From the NCBI GenBank assembly GCA_965206015.1, contig CBDBIW010000014.1:310001-374000 (forward strand): a DNA stretch of 64,000 nt. Reading direction: 5' to 3'. Under the pieces are notes generated by a model. The model saw only the letters and a list, made by a program, of their open reading frames with translations. It was not told the origin of the DNA and made no database searches. How positions within the stretch are numbered: the stretch's first letter is position 1; each line of letters starts with the position of its first letter. The stretch comes from JAJCYL01 sp965206015. GTDB taxonomy: Bacteria > Bacteroidota > Bacteroidia > Cytophagales > Cyclobacteriaceae. The translations under genes and the position numbers were made by a program. This document shows, one piece after another, positions 53,586 to 62,908 of this stretch.

Positions 53586-54836
53586 TCAAATGATCATTCC
53601 AGCTGCAACTGTCTGGTTTGTAGTCTCGTCAATAAGTATAATGCTTCCGGTAATTCTATTTCGATTATAAGGGTCTGTCAAAAGAGGCTTGGTAGTCCTT
53701 AACTTAACCCGTCCAATATCATTCATTTTGATCTCTTTGTCATCTTCATTTCTATGAAGTGTGTTAATGTCCATTATGTAGACTATTTCTGTGATCAATG
53801 CTTTGGCTTCATTGGACGTATGTTTGATCATGTATTTTCCCCTTGGTTTAGGCCTTTCATTGTTTAGCCAGCACATCATGATATCATGATTCTGTGCAGT
53901 CTTTGGTTGGTTACCAGTTCTTACAATCATGTCCCCGCGACTGACGTCAATATCGTCTTCCAGGGTCATTGATACTGACATTGGTGCAAATGCTTCTTTT
54001 ACTGCTCCATCTGCTGTGTCAATTGATTTAATTTTGGATTTGAATCCGCTTGGTAGAACTAGAGCGTCATCTCCTGGTCTGTAAATGCCACTAGCAATTC
54101 TCCCTGCATATCCCCTATAGTCATGGTATTTATCTGAATGAGGTCTAATTACAGTTTGAACAGGGAATCTGCAATCTATGTGGTTATGGTCACTCCCGAT
54201 ATGAAGATTTTCCAAAGTATGCAGGAGGGTAGGACCTTCATACCACTTGGTATTGTCTGATCTGTTTACCACATTGTCTCCATTCAATGCGCTTATTGGA
54301 ATAAAATGAACGTCTTTGACATCTAATTTGGCTGCGAATTGGCGATACTCATCCACAATCTCATCAAACCTTTCTTTGCTGAAGTCAACCAGGTCCATCT
54401 TATTGATACAAACCATTAAATGAGGAATTTGCAGAAGAGATGCGATAATCGAGTGGCGATGAGTTTGCTCAATGACTCCTTTACGTGCATCAATTAATAC
54501 TAATGCCATGTTAGCTGATGAAGCTCCAGTAATCATATTTCTTGTATACTGGATGTGTCCAGGTGTATCTGCTATAATGAACTTCCTCTTTGGTGTAGCG
54601 AAGTATCTGTAAGCAACATCAATGGTAATACCCTGTTCTCTTTCATCTTTTAACCCATCAGTCAGATGAGCCAAATCGACATGTTCAAGACCTTTCCTTT
54701 CACTCGATTTCTTAACAACTTCTAGCTGATCTTCAAAAATGGATTTACAATCGTAAAGTAATCGTCCAATGAGTGTGCTCTTGCCGTCGTCAACGCTACC
54801 CGCAGTGGTAAACCTCAATAATTCCATCTGTTTCAT
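53586..54836 (-). CDS. cysN: Sulfate adenylyltransferase subunit 1 (GTPase)
   Basis: A 416-residue EF-Tu-like GTPase that drives APS formation with CysD. G1 is AGSVDDGKSTLIGRLL, G3 ADTPGHIQYTRNM, G4 CINKMDLVD. It has no fused APS kinase domain, which fits the separate cysC in the operon. It starts 29 bp after cysD. Confidence 0.95.
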   Translation of the reverse strand: MKQMELLRFTTAGSVDDGKSTLIGRLLYDCKSIFEDQLEVVKKSSERKGLEHVDLAHLTDGLKDEREQGITIDVAYRYFATPKRKFIIADTPGHIQYTRNMITGASSANMALVLIDARKGVIEQTHRHSIIASLLQIPHLMVCINKMDLVDFSKERFDEIVDEYRQFAAKLDVKDVHFIPISALNGDNVVNRSDNTKWYEGPTLLHTLENLHIGSDHNHIDCRFPVQTVIRPHSDKYHDYRGYAGRIASGIYRPGDDALVLPSGFKSKIKSIDTADGAVKEAFAPMSVSMTLEDDIDVSRGDMIVRTGNQPKTAQNHDIMMCWLNNERPKPRGKYMIKHTSNEAKALITEIVYIMDINTLHRNEDDKEIKMNDIGRVKLRTTKPLLTDPYNRNRITGSIILIDETTNQTVAAGMII

Positions 54837-54865
54837 CAGAAACGAATGCTTTAATTCAAAATTTA

Positions 54866-55771
54866 TTAAAAATAACCTTCTCTCTTTCGGTCCTCCATTG
54901 CAGTTTCTGACCTCTTATCATCCTCCCTGTTACCTCTTTCTGTATGGCGTGCCGCCGCTACTTCTGCAATCACTTTTTCGATTGTATCTGCATTGGATTC
55001 TATTCCTCCAGTAATGGTGATGTCACCTAAGGTACGGAACCTCAGTTTTTTAGAAATGATCTGCTCTCCTTCTCTTAGAGTCAAGAATTCTGAATTGGGG
55101 ATCAATGTTCCATTTCTTTCTACAATCTCTCTTTGGTGAGCCGTATAGAGCGACGGTATTTCTATATTTTCCTCCAGAATATATTGCCAAATATCCATTT
55201 CAGTCCAATTACTAATTGGGAAAATTCTGAAGTGCTCTCCTTTGTTTTGCCTTCCGTTGAAAATGTTCCACAATTCTGGTCTCTGATTTTTAGGATTCCA
55301 TTGACCAAATTCATCTCTGTGTGAAAAGAACCGTTCTTTTGCTCTGGCTTTTTCTTCGTCTCGCCTTGCCCCTCCAATACAGGCATCTAACTGATGCTCT
55401 TCTATAGCGTCAAGCAGTGTTGTAGTTTGTAGAATATTGCGGCTGGCATTCGGCCCTTTTTCTTCAGCGACTTTATTTTCGTCGATTGATTTTTGAACGG
55501 AACCGACAATTAGACGGACTCCAATTCTTTCAACTATTCGGTTACGAAATTCAATGGTTTCAGGGAAGTTGTGGCCGGTATCTATGTGAAATAATGGGAA
55601 AGGAATCTTTGCTGGTGAAAATGCTTTCTTTGCTATATGAGTAACTACAAGTGAATCTTTCCCGCCTGAAAAGAGGATAGCTGGTCTCGCAAATTGAGAA
55701 TATACCTCACGCAGGACATATATGGCCTCACTTTCCAATTCTCTTAAATGTGATAGATAGTAATTATGCAT
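54866..55771 (-). CDS. cysD: Sulfate adenylyltransferase subunit 2
   Basis: A 301-residue ATP pyrophosphatase-type enzyme forming APS from ATP and sulfate. The PP loop is LFSGGKDSLVV, with HIDTGHNFPETIEFRN, RRDEEKARAKER and WTEMDIWQYI. ATG 55771 is chosen; it overlaps the cysC stop (ATGCATAA), the usual coupling. A longer in-frame form would overlap cysC by 57 bp more. Confidence 0.95.
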   Translation of the reverse strand: MHNYYLSHLRELESEAIYVLREVYSQFARPAILFSGGKDSLVVTHIAKKAFSPAKIPFPLFHIDTGHNFPETIEFRNRIVERIGVRLIVGSVQKSIDENKVAEEKGPNASRNILQTTTLLDAIEEHQLDACIGGARRDEEKARAKERFFSHRDEFGQWNPKNQRPELWNIFNGRQNKGEHFRIFPISNWTEMDIWQYILEENIEIPSLYTAHQREIVERNGTLIPNSEFLTLREGEQIISKKLRFRTLGDITITGGIESNADTIEKVIAEVAAARHTERGNREDDKRSETAMEDRKREGYF

Positions 55772-56375
55772 TACCTGACTTGATTTTTGGTATAATGTAT
55801 TCAATGATTGCGGTAGTGCATTCTTCAAGACTCATCAGATGCGTGTTTACGTAAATTTCAGGATTGTCTGGAATCTCAAAAGGAGAATCAATCCCAGTAA
55901 AGTCAGGAATTTTACCATTACGAGCTTTTTTATAAAGCCCCTTGACGTCTCTTTTCTCGCAAACTTTTAATGGACAGTCAACGAATATCTCAACAAATTT
56001 TTCTGAACCAATGAGCGATCTGGCCATTGCTCTGTCTTCACGGAACGGTGAGATGAAAGAAGTTAAGGTGATAACTGCGGCATCAATGAAGAGTTTTCCT
56101 ACTTCACTAATTCTTCTAATATTTTCTTTTCGACTCTTATCTGAAAAATCCAGATCTGCATTAAGCCCGGATCGAATATTATCACCATCTAAAATATATG
56201 TATGGTGGTCCAGTTGGAATAGGTAGTCTTCTACTGCATTGGCCAGAGTAGATTTCCCTGATCCCGACAGGCCAGTAAACCACAGTAACAATGGATGGTA
56301 CCCCTTATTTTTTACCCGGGCGTTCAGATCAATTTTGTGCGGGTGAAGGATTATATTTTCAGGAATTTTATTCAC
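55764..56375 (-). CDS. cysC: Adenylylsulfate kinase
   Basis: A 203-residue kinase that phosphorylates APS to PAPS. The P-loop is GLSGSGKSTLAN; DGDNIRSGLNADLDFSD and FISPFREDR are also typical, and GIDSPFEIPDNPEI is near the end. GTG 56375 (VNKIPEN) is taken as start because it overlaps the DUF2061 stop (GTGAATAA) and matches the family N-terminus; a GTG at 56408 would overlap it by 41 bp. Confidence 0.93.
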   Translation of the reverse strand: MNKIPENIILHPHKIDLNARVKNKGYHPLLLWFTGLSGSGKSTLANAVEDYLFQLDHHTYILDGDNIRSGLNADLDFSDKSRKENIRRISEVGKLFIDAAVITLTSFISPFREDRAMARSLIGSEKFVEIFVDCPLKVCEKRDVKGLYKKARNGKIPDFTGIDSPFEIPDNPEIYVNTHLMSLEECTTAIIEYIIPKIKSGNA

Positions 56376-56607
56376 TTTCCGAATTTCTTTTTGATAACCC
56401 CAAATCACATCTAAACCACAGACGTTCGTGATAGTAGTAAAATACCATTTTCAAGACAGCTTCTGTGAGAGCCACTCCTGTTGCTTTCTCGGTAGCTTCA
56501 GGATCGTCTTTGAAGAAAAAGAGTGCCAAGAAGAAAGTCGTGAGAGAAGCTATTGCTCTCCACGTTATTGTCTTTGCTATATGTCTTCCTCGAGTTCCAA
56601 GTTTCAT
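56368..56607 (-). CDS. DUF2061 small membrane protein
   Basis: A 79-residue protein with two hydrophobic segments (AIASLTTFFLALFFF and ALTEAVLKMVFYYYHERLW). DUF2061 genes recur beside sulfate activation genes in many Bacteroidota; the role is unknown, possibly in sulfate or sugar export at the membrane. It is tightly packed: the start overlaps the tviB stop and the stop overlaps cysC. Confidence 0.85.
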   Translation of the reverse strand: MKLGTRGRHIAKTITWRAIASLTTFFLALFFFKDDPEATEKATGVALTEAVLKMVFYYYHERLWFRCDLGLSKRNSESE

Positions 56608-57860
56608 TATAGTCGGTCTGTTACAAGATTTGAAGAAAGATATGCCCTTACATCGAAAACAACAGGATCGTTACATTTTAATTTTTGCCAGTTTAAGGAC
56701 TTAAATTCTGTGTGAGCTACTGCAAGCACAATTGCAGAATAGCCTCCGTCAATCTCTTCTATTAATGGAATGGAGTATTCTTCCAGAACTTCCGTGTTGG
56801 ATGCCAAAGGGTCATAAACGTCTACTTCTAGCTGATAACTTTTTAATTCATCTATGAGACTCATTACTTTCGAATTTCGAATATCTGGACAGTTTTCTTT
56901 AAAAGTAATTCCTAAAACAAGCACTCTTGATTTAGCTATCGAATCTCCTTTGGAGATAAGTTTCTTGATAATTCTGGAGGCGATATAGCCTCCCATGGCG
57001 TCATTTATCCGCCTTCCAGCTAGAATAATCTCCGGATTGTGCCCGATACTCTGGGCTTTATGTGTCAGATAGTACGGATCTACTCCTATGCAATGACCTC
57101 CAACAAGGCCTGGTTGGAATTTTAAGAAGTTCCACTTAGTTCCTGCTGCTTCCAATACTTCCTGGGTATCTATCCCTATCTTATTGAAAATCAGTGAGAG
57201 TTCATTAACGAAGGCAATATTGATATCACGCTGGGTATTTTCGATCACCTTTGAGGCTTCAGCCACTTTAATGGAAGACGCTTTATGAGTTCCTGCCTGA
57301 ATAATGGATTGATAGAAATTGTCTACAACAATTGCAATTTCAGGGGTACTTCCACTCGTTACTTTAAGAATATCTACAATTCGGCGGGTTTTGTCACCTG
57401 GATTTATCCTTTCAGGTGAGTAACCGCAGAAAAAGTCAGCGTTAAATTTCAACCCGCTTTCTTTTTCAAGGATCGGGATACAGATCTCTTCAGTACATCC
57501 GGGATACACGGTCGATTCATAAACAACTATGTCTCCTTTCTTCAATACTTTGCCAACCGTTCCACTTGCGGAAATTAATGGTGTAAAATCTGGCTGCTTA
57601 AACTCATTAATTGGAGTGGGAACTGTAACAATATAGAAATTGGCAGAACGGAGATCATCCATGTTAGATGACATGCTAAATTTTTTTGATGATTTTAACT
57701 CTTCTGAGCTGACTTCCCTGGTACAGTCAATACCGTTTTTGAGCTCTTCAATTCTTCGAACATTTATATCGAACCCTGTAGTGTTGTATTTCTTCCCGGC
57801 TTCTACGGCAAGTGGGAGGCCAACATATCCCAACCCAATAACTGCAATCTTATGACTCAT
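56607..57860 (-). CDS. tviB: UDP-HexNAc 6-dehydrogenase (TviB/WbpO-type)
   Basis: A 417-residue NAD enzyme that oxidises a UDP-N-acetylhexosamine to the uronic acid. Rossmann motif GLGYVGLPLA (9-18), then GYSPERINPGD, and the catalytic Cys in VGGHCIGVDPYYL. The specific sugar is inferred from family likeness to TviB/WbpO rather than to UDP-glucose dehydrogenase. It heads the sulfate activation operon; a candidate -7 box TATATTTA is at 57878-57885 (reverse strand). Confidence 0.88.
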   Translation of the reverse strand: MSHKIAVIGLGYVGLPLAVEAGKKYNTTGFDINVRRIEELKNGIDCTREVSSEELKSSKKFSMSSNMDDLRSANFYIVTVPTPINEFKQPDFTPLISASGTVGKVLKKGDIVVYESTVYPGCTEEICIPILEKESGLKFNADFFCGYSPERINPGDKTRRIVDILKVTSGSTPEIAIVVDNFYQSIIQAGTHKASSIKVAEASKVIENTQRDINIAFVNELSLIFNKIGIDTQEVLEAAGTKWNFLKFQPGLVGGHCIGVDPYYLTHKAQSIGHNPEIILAGRRINDAMGGYIASRIIKKLISKGDSIAKSRVLVLGITFKENCPDIRNSKVMSLIDELKSYQLEVDVYDPLASNTEVLEEYSIPLIEEIDGGYSAIVLAVAHTEFKSLNWQKLKCNDPVVFDVRAYLSSNLVTDRL

Positions 57861-57936
57861 GTCTAAAAATTAGGGTGTAAATATAGAAGAGAGATTCCTT
57901 TTCTATGGTTTGAATGGGAACTGTTAACAAAATGAT

Positions 57937-59205
57937 TTAGTGCTGAATAGGTATGTCGTTCAGGGAATTTTTCAACTCATTCAATAACTGTCGTTTTACA
58001 GTAACCTTTCGTTTCTGATTCAATAATTTGTTGCTCATAACCTTGTCGAATTTCTGGTCACGATTAAATTTATCCATGTTGTTCAGAAACGATTGCAGGT
58101 CATTCTCATCACGTTTCAAAAGATCTTTTAACAGAATAATTTTGAATCGGGTTTTTTCCCTGTTGTTCTTTCCATTATAAGAATCGTCCTTGTTTTGAGC
58201 TAGTTGTTCGAGGAATCGTTTTTCAAATGCTCGGTCACAAAGAGTTTTGAATTGCCCGGTCAACCCTTTATAATCTTCTTTCGGGATCAAACCAATTTTT
58301 TGCCATTCCTCTTGAAGAGATTGCAACTCAAGAAATGAGTCATTCTTTTCCAGTTCAACTGCCTTTTCAATAAGTTCTTTTTTAAGAGATAAATTTCGCT
58401 GTAGCTCTTCGGGAGTTGTTGCAGTGGTTCTCGAAGGGCCTTTATCTTTGAAAAGTTGACTTATTTTATAATTGAAATCTTTCTCAAGGTATTTTTTATC
58501 TCGTATTGGAACTTGACCAATACCGGCCCATTCCTTTCTCAGTTTGTCAACTTTATCCCTCAAATTAAAGCCCGGCTCTCGAACATTGATTTTACGCACT
58601 CTCCCAATTAAATCCTGCATTTTTCTAAGCCGAATCTCTGTTACTTTTCGTTTCTCCTCAACATACTCTCGCCTGCGGTCAAAGAAATCCTGCATGTTTT
58701 GTGAAAAGAGTCTTTCAAACTCGTCGTTCTTTTCTTTGTTGACAGTTCCGGTTTTTAACCACCTATCGTTTATGCTTAATATCTCTTCAGTTGCAGTTTT
58801 CCAATCCGTGACATGTCCGAAGGGTTCGAATTCCTTTAATAGTGTAGTTTTAATATCTTCATTGCGAACTTTATTACTCGCTATTAAATCTTTCAGGTCA
58901 GATTCTAGTTGGTCGAGTTGCCTGAATAGTGGAAGATAGTCACCAAGACCATCGTGCTTCTTAAGCTTCTCACGGAGGTGAATAAGCTTCATCAGGAAAG
59001 ATCCTTTATTTTCTGCTTCAGTAATATTAACTGCTAATTGGTCTACTTTCGACTTAGCAGTTTCGTAGCGATTTACGAAGTATTGAATGGATTGCTCTTC
59101 ACTCTCTTTTACTTCTCCAATTTTTCTATCAGGAAGATCTGAAAACCCCTTTAAGTAAATATCACTTCCTTTAATAAAGCCGAAGAGAATATCTTTTTTG
59201 CTCAT
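57937..59205 (-). CDS. DUF349-repeat protein
   Basis: A 422-residue charged, largely coiled-coil protein with DUF349-type repeats, each holding a Trp (FGHVTDWKTATEEILSINDRW, RKEWAGIGQVPIRDKKYL, LQEEWQKIGLIPKEDYKGL; written in part). The family is widespread in Bacteroidota and is linked to RNA or ribosome-related stress in some bacteria, but no activity is established. It is monocistronic and divergent from rplM. Confidence 0.82.
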   Translation of the reverse strand: MSKKDILFGFIKGSDIYLKGFSDLPDRKIGEVKESEEQSIQYFVNRYETAKSKVDQLAVNITEAENKGSFLMKLIHLREKLKKHDGLGDYLPLFRQLDQLESDLKDLIASNKVRNEDIKTTLLKEFEPFGHVTDWKTATEEILSINDRWLKTGTVNKEKNDEFERLFSQNMQDFFDRRREYVEEKRKVTEIRLRKMQDLIGRVRKINVREPGFNLRDKVDKLRKEWAGIGQVPIRDKKYLEKDFNYKISQLFKDKGPSRTTATTPEELQRNLSLKKELIEKAVELEKNDSFLELQSLQEEWQKIGLIPKEDYKGLTGQFKTLCDRAFEKRFLEQLAQNKDDSYNGKNNREKTRFKIILLKDLLKRDENDLQSFLNNMDKFNRDQKFDKVMSNKLLNQKRKVTVKRQLLNELKNSLNDIPIQH

Positions 59206-59315
59206 GATTGTCTATTTGAAACAGTTCCGGGCAATATGCCTGGCGATGTTTATGTATTTTGATAGCTTGTACAACTGGTTTAAATACGAAATTAAATAAT
59301 AGCAAGTATAAACGA

Positions 59316-59357
59316 ATGAGAAAGTAATAATGAGAAAGTAATAATGAGATAGTAATT
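59316..59357. repeat. 14-bp tandem repeat, three copies
   Basis: ATGAGAAAGTAATA at 59316-59329 and 59330-59343, with a third copy (ATGAGATAGTAATT) at 59344-59357. It lies between the DUF349 gene and the rplM promoter, in otherwise gene-free 59206-59491. Confidence 0.85.
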
Positions 59358-59400
59358 TTAATTCATCTTAATGTCGCATTACTCAAATTCAGATTGCTTA

Positions 59401-59431
59401 TTGGTTTTAAATTTTAATAATTCTACCTTTG
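59401..59431 (+). promoter_or_regulatory. rplM-rpsI promoter
   Basis: TTGG (59401-59404), 19 bp, TACCTTTG (59424-59431): exact -7 and fair -33. The leader to the GTG start is about 60 nt and could hold regulation by ribosomal protein L13, though no clear structure was seen. Confidence 0.7.
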
Positions 59432-59491
59432 TGATCCTTTTCCAAGGGGGCTGTAAGCGGCCATTTCAAACCATTTTAAACGATTATAGAA

Positions 59492-59935
59492 GTGGATACA
59501 TTAAGTTATAAGACAATTTCTGCAAATAAGGCAACGGTAAATAAGAATTGGGTTGTCGTAGATGCAGATGGACAAGTGTTAGGACGATTGGCTAGCAAAG
59601 TGGCTAGTTTGATTCGTGGAAAGCACAAACCAAACTTTACTCCTCATGTAGATTGTGGAGATACTGTGGTAGTCTTAAATTCTGATAAGATTAAGTTAAC
59701 TGGCAATAAGATGACCGATAAGGTCTATGTGAGACATACTGGTTATCCAGGTGGCCAAAGATTTGCTACTCCAAGAGAAGTCATGGAAAAGTCGTCGACT
59801 ATCCTGATTGAAAAAGCAGTTAGAGGGATGTTGCCAAAGAATCGATTGGGAAGAGCCATTTTCAAGAACTTATACATTTACGAAGGAGTTGAACATCCAC
59901 ATAATGCTCAGCAACCACAAGAAATTAAACTTTAG
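59492..59935 (+). CDS. rplM: 50S ribosomal protein L13
   Basis: A 147-residue protein with NWVVVDADGQVLGRLASKVA, LRGKHKP-like IRGKHKPNFTPHVD, TGYPGGQRFATPREVME and RGMLPKNRLGR. The start is GTG 59492. rpsI follows 9 bp later, the universal order. Confidence 0.97.
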   Translation: MDTLSYKTISANKATVNKNWVVVDADGQVLGRLASKVASLIRGKHKPNFTPHVDCGDTVVVLNSDKIKLTGNKMTDKVYVRHTGYPGGQRFATPREVMEKSSTILIEKAVRGMLPKNRLGRAIFKNLYIYEGVEHPHNAQQPQEIKL

Positions 59936-59944
59936 TAGCTCCAA

Positions 59945-60331
59945 ATGGAAGTAATTAATACTATTGGCAGAAGGAAAACATCGATTGCCAGACTATACCT
60001 TAAGCCGGGTAAGGGTCAGATTGTAATCAACAAAAGGGAATTATCAGATTACTTCCCCTCGGAGATTATGCAGACCATTGTAAAACAACCCCTTGTTCTT
60101 GTAGAAGAAGACGGGAAAAATGACTTTCAGATCAATGTTGGTGGTGGCGGTATGAAGGGTCAGGCTGAGGCAATCAGACTGGCTATTTCTCGAGCTTTAT
60201 GCGAGGTTAATGAGGAGCATAGGCCTCCATTGAAGAAAGAAGGGTTCTTAACCCGAGACCCTCGAATGGTAGAAAGAAAGAAATACGGTAGGAGAAAAGC
60301 CAGAAGAAGATTCCAGTTCAGTAAGAGATAA
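59945..60331 (+). CDS. rpsI: 30S ribosomal protein S9
   Basis: A 128-residue protein: TIGRRKTSIARLYLKPGKG, VGGGGMKGQAEAIRLAISRA and the basic tail RKKYGRRKARRRFQFSKR, which reaches the P-site tRNA. It is followed after 9 bp by rpsB. Confidence 0.97.
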   Translation: MEVINTIGRRKTSIARLYLKPGKGQIVINKRELSDYFPSEIMQTIVKQPLVLVEEDGKNDFQINVGGGGMKGQAEAIRLAISRALCEVNEEHRPPLKKEGFLTRDPRMVERKKYGRRKARRRFQFSKR

Positions 60332-60340
60332 GGATTTAAA

Positions 60341-61105
60341 ATGACTAAGATTAAACAGAAAGATTTATTGGATGCCGGTGTTCATTTTGGACACTTGACC
60401 AGGAAGTGGGATTCCAAGATGGCACCTTACATTTTCATGGAGAAAAATGGTATCCACATCATTGATCTCAATAAGACTATAGAATGTGTTGAGATTGCTG
60501 CAAATGCTCTGACTAATATTGTCAGGTCGGGCCGTAAAGTAATGTTTGTGGCCACAAAGAAGCAAGCGAGAGAGGTTGTCGCTGAGTCAGCCAGAAAATT
60601 GGGAATGCCTTACGTAACCGATAGGTGGTTGGGAGGTATGTTAACCAATTTTGCTACAATCAGAAAATCCTTGAAGAGGATGTCAACCATAGATAAGATG
60701 GCCAGGAATGATGCTTATCTAAATCTGGCAAAGCGTGAAAGGTTAATGATTACCCGAGAGAGACAAAAACTGGAAAGAGTTTTAGGTGGAATAGCTGATC
60801 TTGCCAAATTGCCAACCGCCCTGTTTATAGTTGACATCAAGAAGGAACATATAGCAGTTAATGAAGCTCAAAAATTGAACATTCCAGTGTTTGGTATGGT
60901 AGATACGAATTCAAATCCTGAGCTTGTTGACTACCCAATTCCTGCCAATGACGATGCATTCAAATCAATCAGTATCATTATTAACTATATTTTCAATTCA
61001 ATGGAGCAAGGTTTGATGGAGGGAAAGAAAGACAAAGACAATGCAAAATTGAAGGAGGAAGAGCAGCAGAAACGTCAGTTGGACGAACAAACTGTTGAGC
61101 AATAA
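60341..61105 (+). CDS. rpsB: 30S ribosomal protein S2
   Basis: A 254-residue protein: LLDAGVHFGHLTRKWDSKM, HIIDLNKT, KVMFVATKKQA, RWLGGMLTNFATIRKS and GMVDTNSNPELVDYPIPAND. The C-terminal tail is charged. It is in one run with rplM-rpsI and tsf. Confidence 0.97.
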   Translation: MTKIKQKDLLDAGVHFGHLTRKWDSKMAPYIFMEKNGIHIIDLNKTIECVEIAANALTNIVRSGRKVMFVATKKQAREVVAESARKLGMPYVTDRWLGGMLTNFATIRKSLKRMSTIDKMARNDAYLNLAKRERLMITRERQKLERVLGGIADLAKLPTALFIVDIKKEHIAVNEAQKLNIPVFGMVDTNSNPELVDYPIPANDDAFKSISIIINYIFNSMEQGLMEGKKDKDNAKLKEEEQQKRQLDEQTVEQ

Positions 61106-61201
61106 GAATTAAAATATTTTTTATCAAAACAAAAATTGAACATTCGCCTCGGCAATGTTCAATTTTTGCTTATTAGGATTCAGGTAAAAGAAAAAAGAAA
61201 A

Positions 61202-62035
61202 ATGGCTATTACCGCACAAGACGTTAACAAATTAAGGCAAATGACAGGTGCTGGCATGATGGATTGCAAAAAAGCATTGGTTGAAGCAGATGGTGATTTT
61301 GAAAAAGCAATAGAAATACTGAGAAAGAAGGGTCAGAAGGTTTCAGCCTCACGAGCTGACAGAGAAACTAAAGAGGGAAGTGTTTTTATAAAAACCAATA
61401 TTGACCATACAGAGGCAGTACTTGTATCTTTTACCTGCGAGACGGACTTTGTTGCTAAGAATGAGGAGTTTCAAGCCATGGGCAATAAAATTTTGGAAGC
61501 AGCATATAATGAGAGGCCTTCTGACATTGATGCGCTTAAAGCTTTAAAATTTGGTGATTTAAGCATTGGTGAGAGCATCACTGAAATGGTTGGAAAAATA
61601 GGGGAGAAATTAGATGTTTCCGATTATCTCACCTTATCTGGCGAAGCGGTTATACCATACATTCATGCAGGTAGCAAATTGGGAGTGTTAGTAGCACTTA
61701 AGGGGGCTGACGGGGCTGATGTGATTGAAGCTGGGAAAGATGTGGCAATGCAAATTGCTGCTATGAGACCAATTGCAGTTGATAAGGATGGTGTGGACCA
61801 AAGCATAATTGAAAAGGAGATTGAAATTGGTAAAGAACAAGCTTTGGCTGAGGGTAAACCTGAGAATATTATTGAAAAAATTGCCTTAGGAAAGGTTAAT
61901 AAATACCTCAAAGACAATACCTTAATAAGTCAACCATTTGTCAAAGACAATGCCAAAACCGTAGGTCAATATTTAGATAGCATAAAGTCTGGTTTAACGG
62001 TGGAGAGTTTTAGGAGAATTGCCATAGGCGGATAG
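61202..62035 (+). CDS. tsf: Elongation factor Ts
   Basis: A 277-residue nucleotide exchange factor for EF-Tu. Signature LRQMTGAGMMDCKKALVEADGD, then SCETDFVAKNEEF-like FTCETDFVAKNEEF. ATG 61202 is preferred; an in-frame ATA/ATG-like extension from 61136 adds 22 residues that are not family-like. A terminator follows 23 bp later. Confidence 0.96.
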   Translation: MAITAQDVNKLRQMTGAGMMDCKKALVEADGDFEKAIEILRKKGQKVSASRADRETKEGSVFIKTNIDHTEAVLVSFTCETDFVAKNEEFQAMGNKILEAAYNERPSDIDALKALKFGDLSIGESITEMVGKIGEKLDVSDYLTLSGEAVIPYIHAGSKLGVLVALKGADGADVIEAGKDVAMQIAAMRPIAVDKDGVDQSIIEKEIEIGKEQALAEGKPENIIEKIALGKVNKYLKDNTLISQPFVKDNAKTVGQYLDSIKSGLTVESFRRIAIGG

Positions 62036-62057
62036 ATTTAAGAAATAGATAGAATAG

Positions 62058-62088
62058 AGCCGGTTGAATAATTTTTACCGGCTTTTTC
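62058..62088 (+). terminator. Rho-independent terminator after tsf
   Basis: AGCCGGT, a 12-base loop, ACCGGCT and then TTTTT. It ends the rplM-tsf run. Confidence 0.85.
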
Positions 62089-62135
62089 ATTTTAAACTAT
62101 CTTTGGTTTTTAGCAACTCGTAATACAGAAAGACA

Positions 62136-62897
62136 ATGTACGTTAATTTGTCAGGATTAAATGTTCTAGTCACTGGAGCCAGTCGGGGTATTGGTAAGGC
62201 AATCGCATCGAAATTAGCCGGGGCTGGAGCAACCGTCGCTGTTCACTACAATAAGAATGTACGGGAAGCAGAAAATCTGGCGCATGTTTTAGGAAATGAT
62301 TCTCAACCATTCCAGGCGGATTTGGCAAAACCTGACGATGTTAATTCGTTATTCGATCGTGTGACCAGCGAGTTTGGCAGTATCGAAATCTTAATAAATA
62401 ATGCCGGGGTTGCGATTGATGCACCAATAGAAGAATCTGAAAAAAAATGGATCGAATCATGGAACAGGACTATGATGACCAATTTGACTTCTGCGGGTAT
62501 TCTTTGCCACAACGCAATTAATCATTTCTTGCAGAGGAAAAGTTTGGGAAGAATTATTAACGTCACTTCGAGAGCAGCATTTAGAGGTGATAAGGCAGAG
62601 TACTTGGCTTATGCAGCATCCAAGGGAGGGTTGGTTGCATTGACAGCCTCTATAGCCAGGGCTTATGGTAAGCAGGGCATAAAAGCTTTCAATATTGCTC
62701 CAGGATTTGTCAGGACCGATATGGCTCAAGATTTTATTGAAAAATATGGTTCCGAATACGCAAGTGAAGATATCGCTTTGGAAAGACTCACTGAGCCTAA
62801 AGATGTAGCACCTATGGTTACCTTTATTGCTTCAGGGATGGCGGATCATGCAACTGGTTGCACAATTGACATCAATGCTGGCAGTTACATCCATTAA
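62136..62897 (+). CDS. SDR-family oxidoreductase (FabG-like)
   Basis: A 253-residue NAD(P)H-dependent enzyme. Cofactor motif TGASRGIGKAIA, NNAGVAI, the catalytic Ser in NVTSRAAF and YAASKG (Tyr and Lys). It looks like a 3-oxoacyl reductase but lacks an operon context with fatty acid genes; lpxH follows 11 bp later, so both may be transcribed together. Substrate unknown. Confidence 0.88.
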   Translation: MYVNLSGLNVLVTGASRGIGKAIASKLAGAGATVAVHYNKNVREAENLAHVLGNDSQPFQADLAKPDDVNSLFDRVTSEFGSIEILINNAGVAIDAPIEESEKKWIESWNRTMMTNLTSAGILCHNAINHFLQRKSLGRIINVTSRAAFRGDKAEYLAYAASKGGLVALTASIARAYGKQGIKAFNIAPGFVRTDMAQDFIEKYGSEYASEDIALERLTEPKDVAPMVTFIASGMADHATGCTIDINAGSYIH

Positions 62898-62908
62898 AAG
62901 TACACAAT

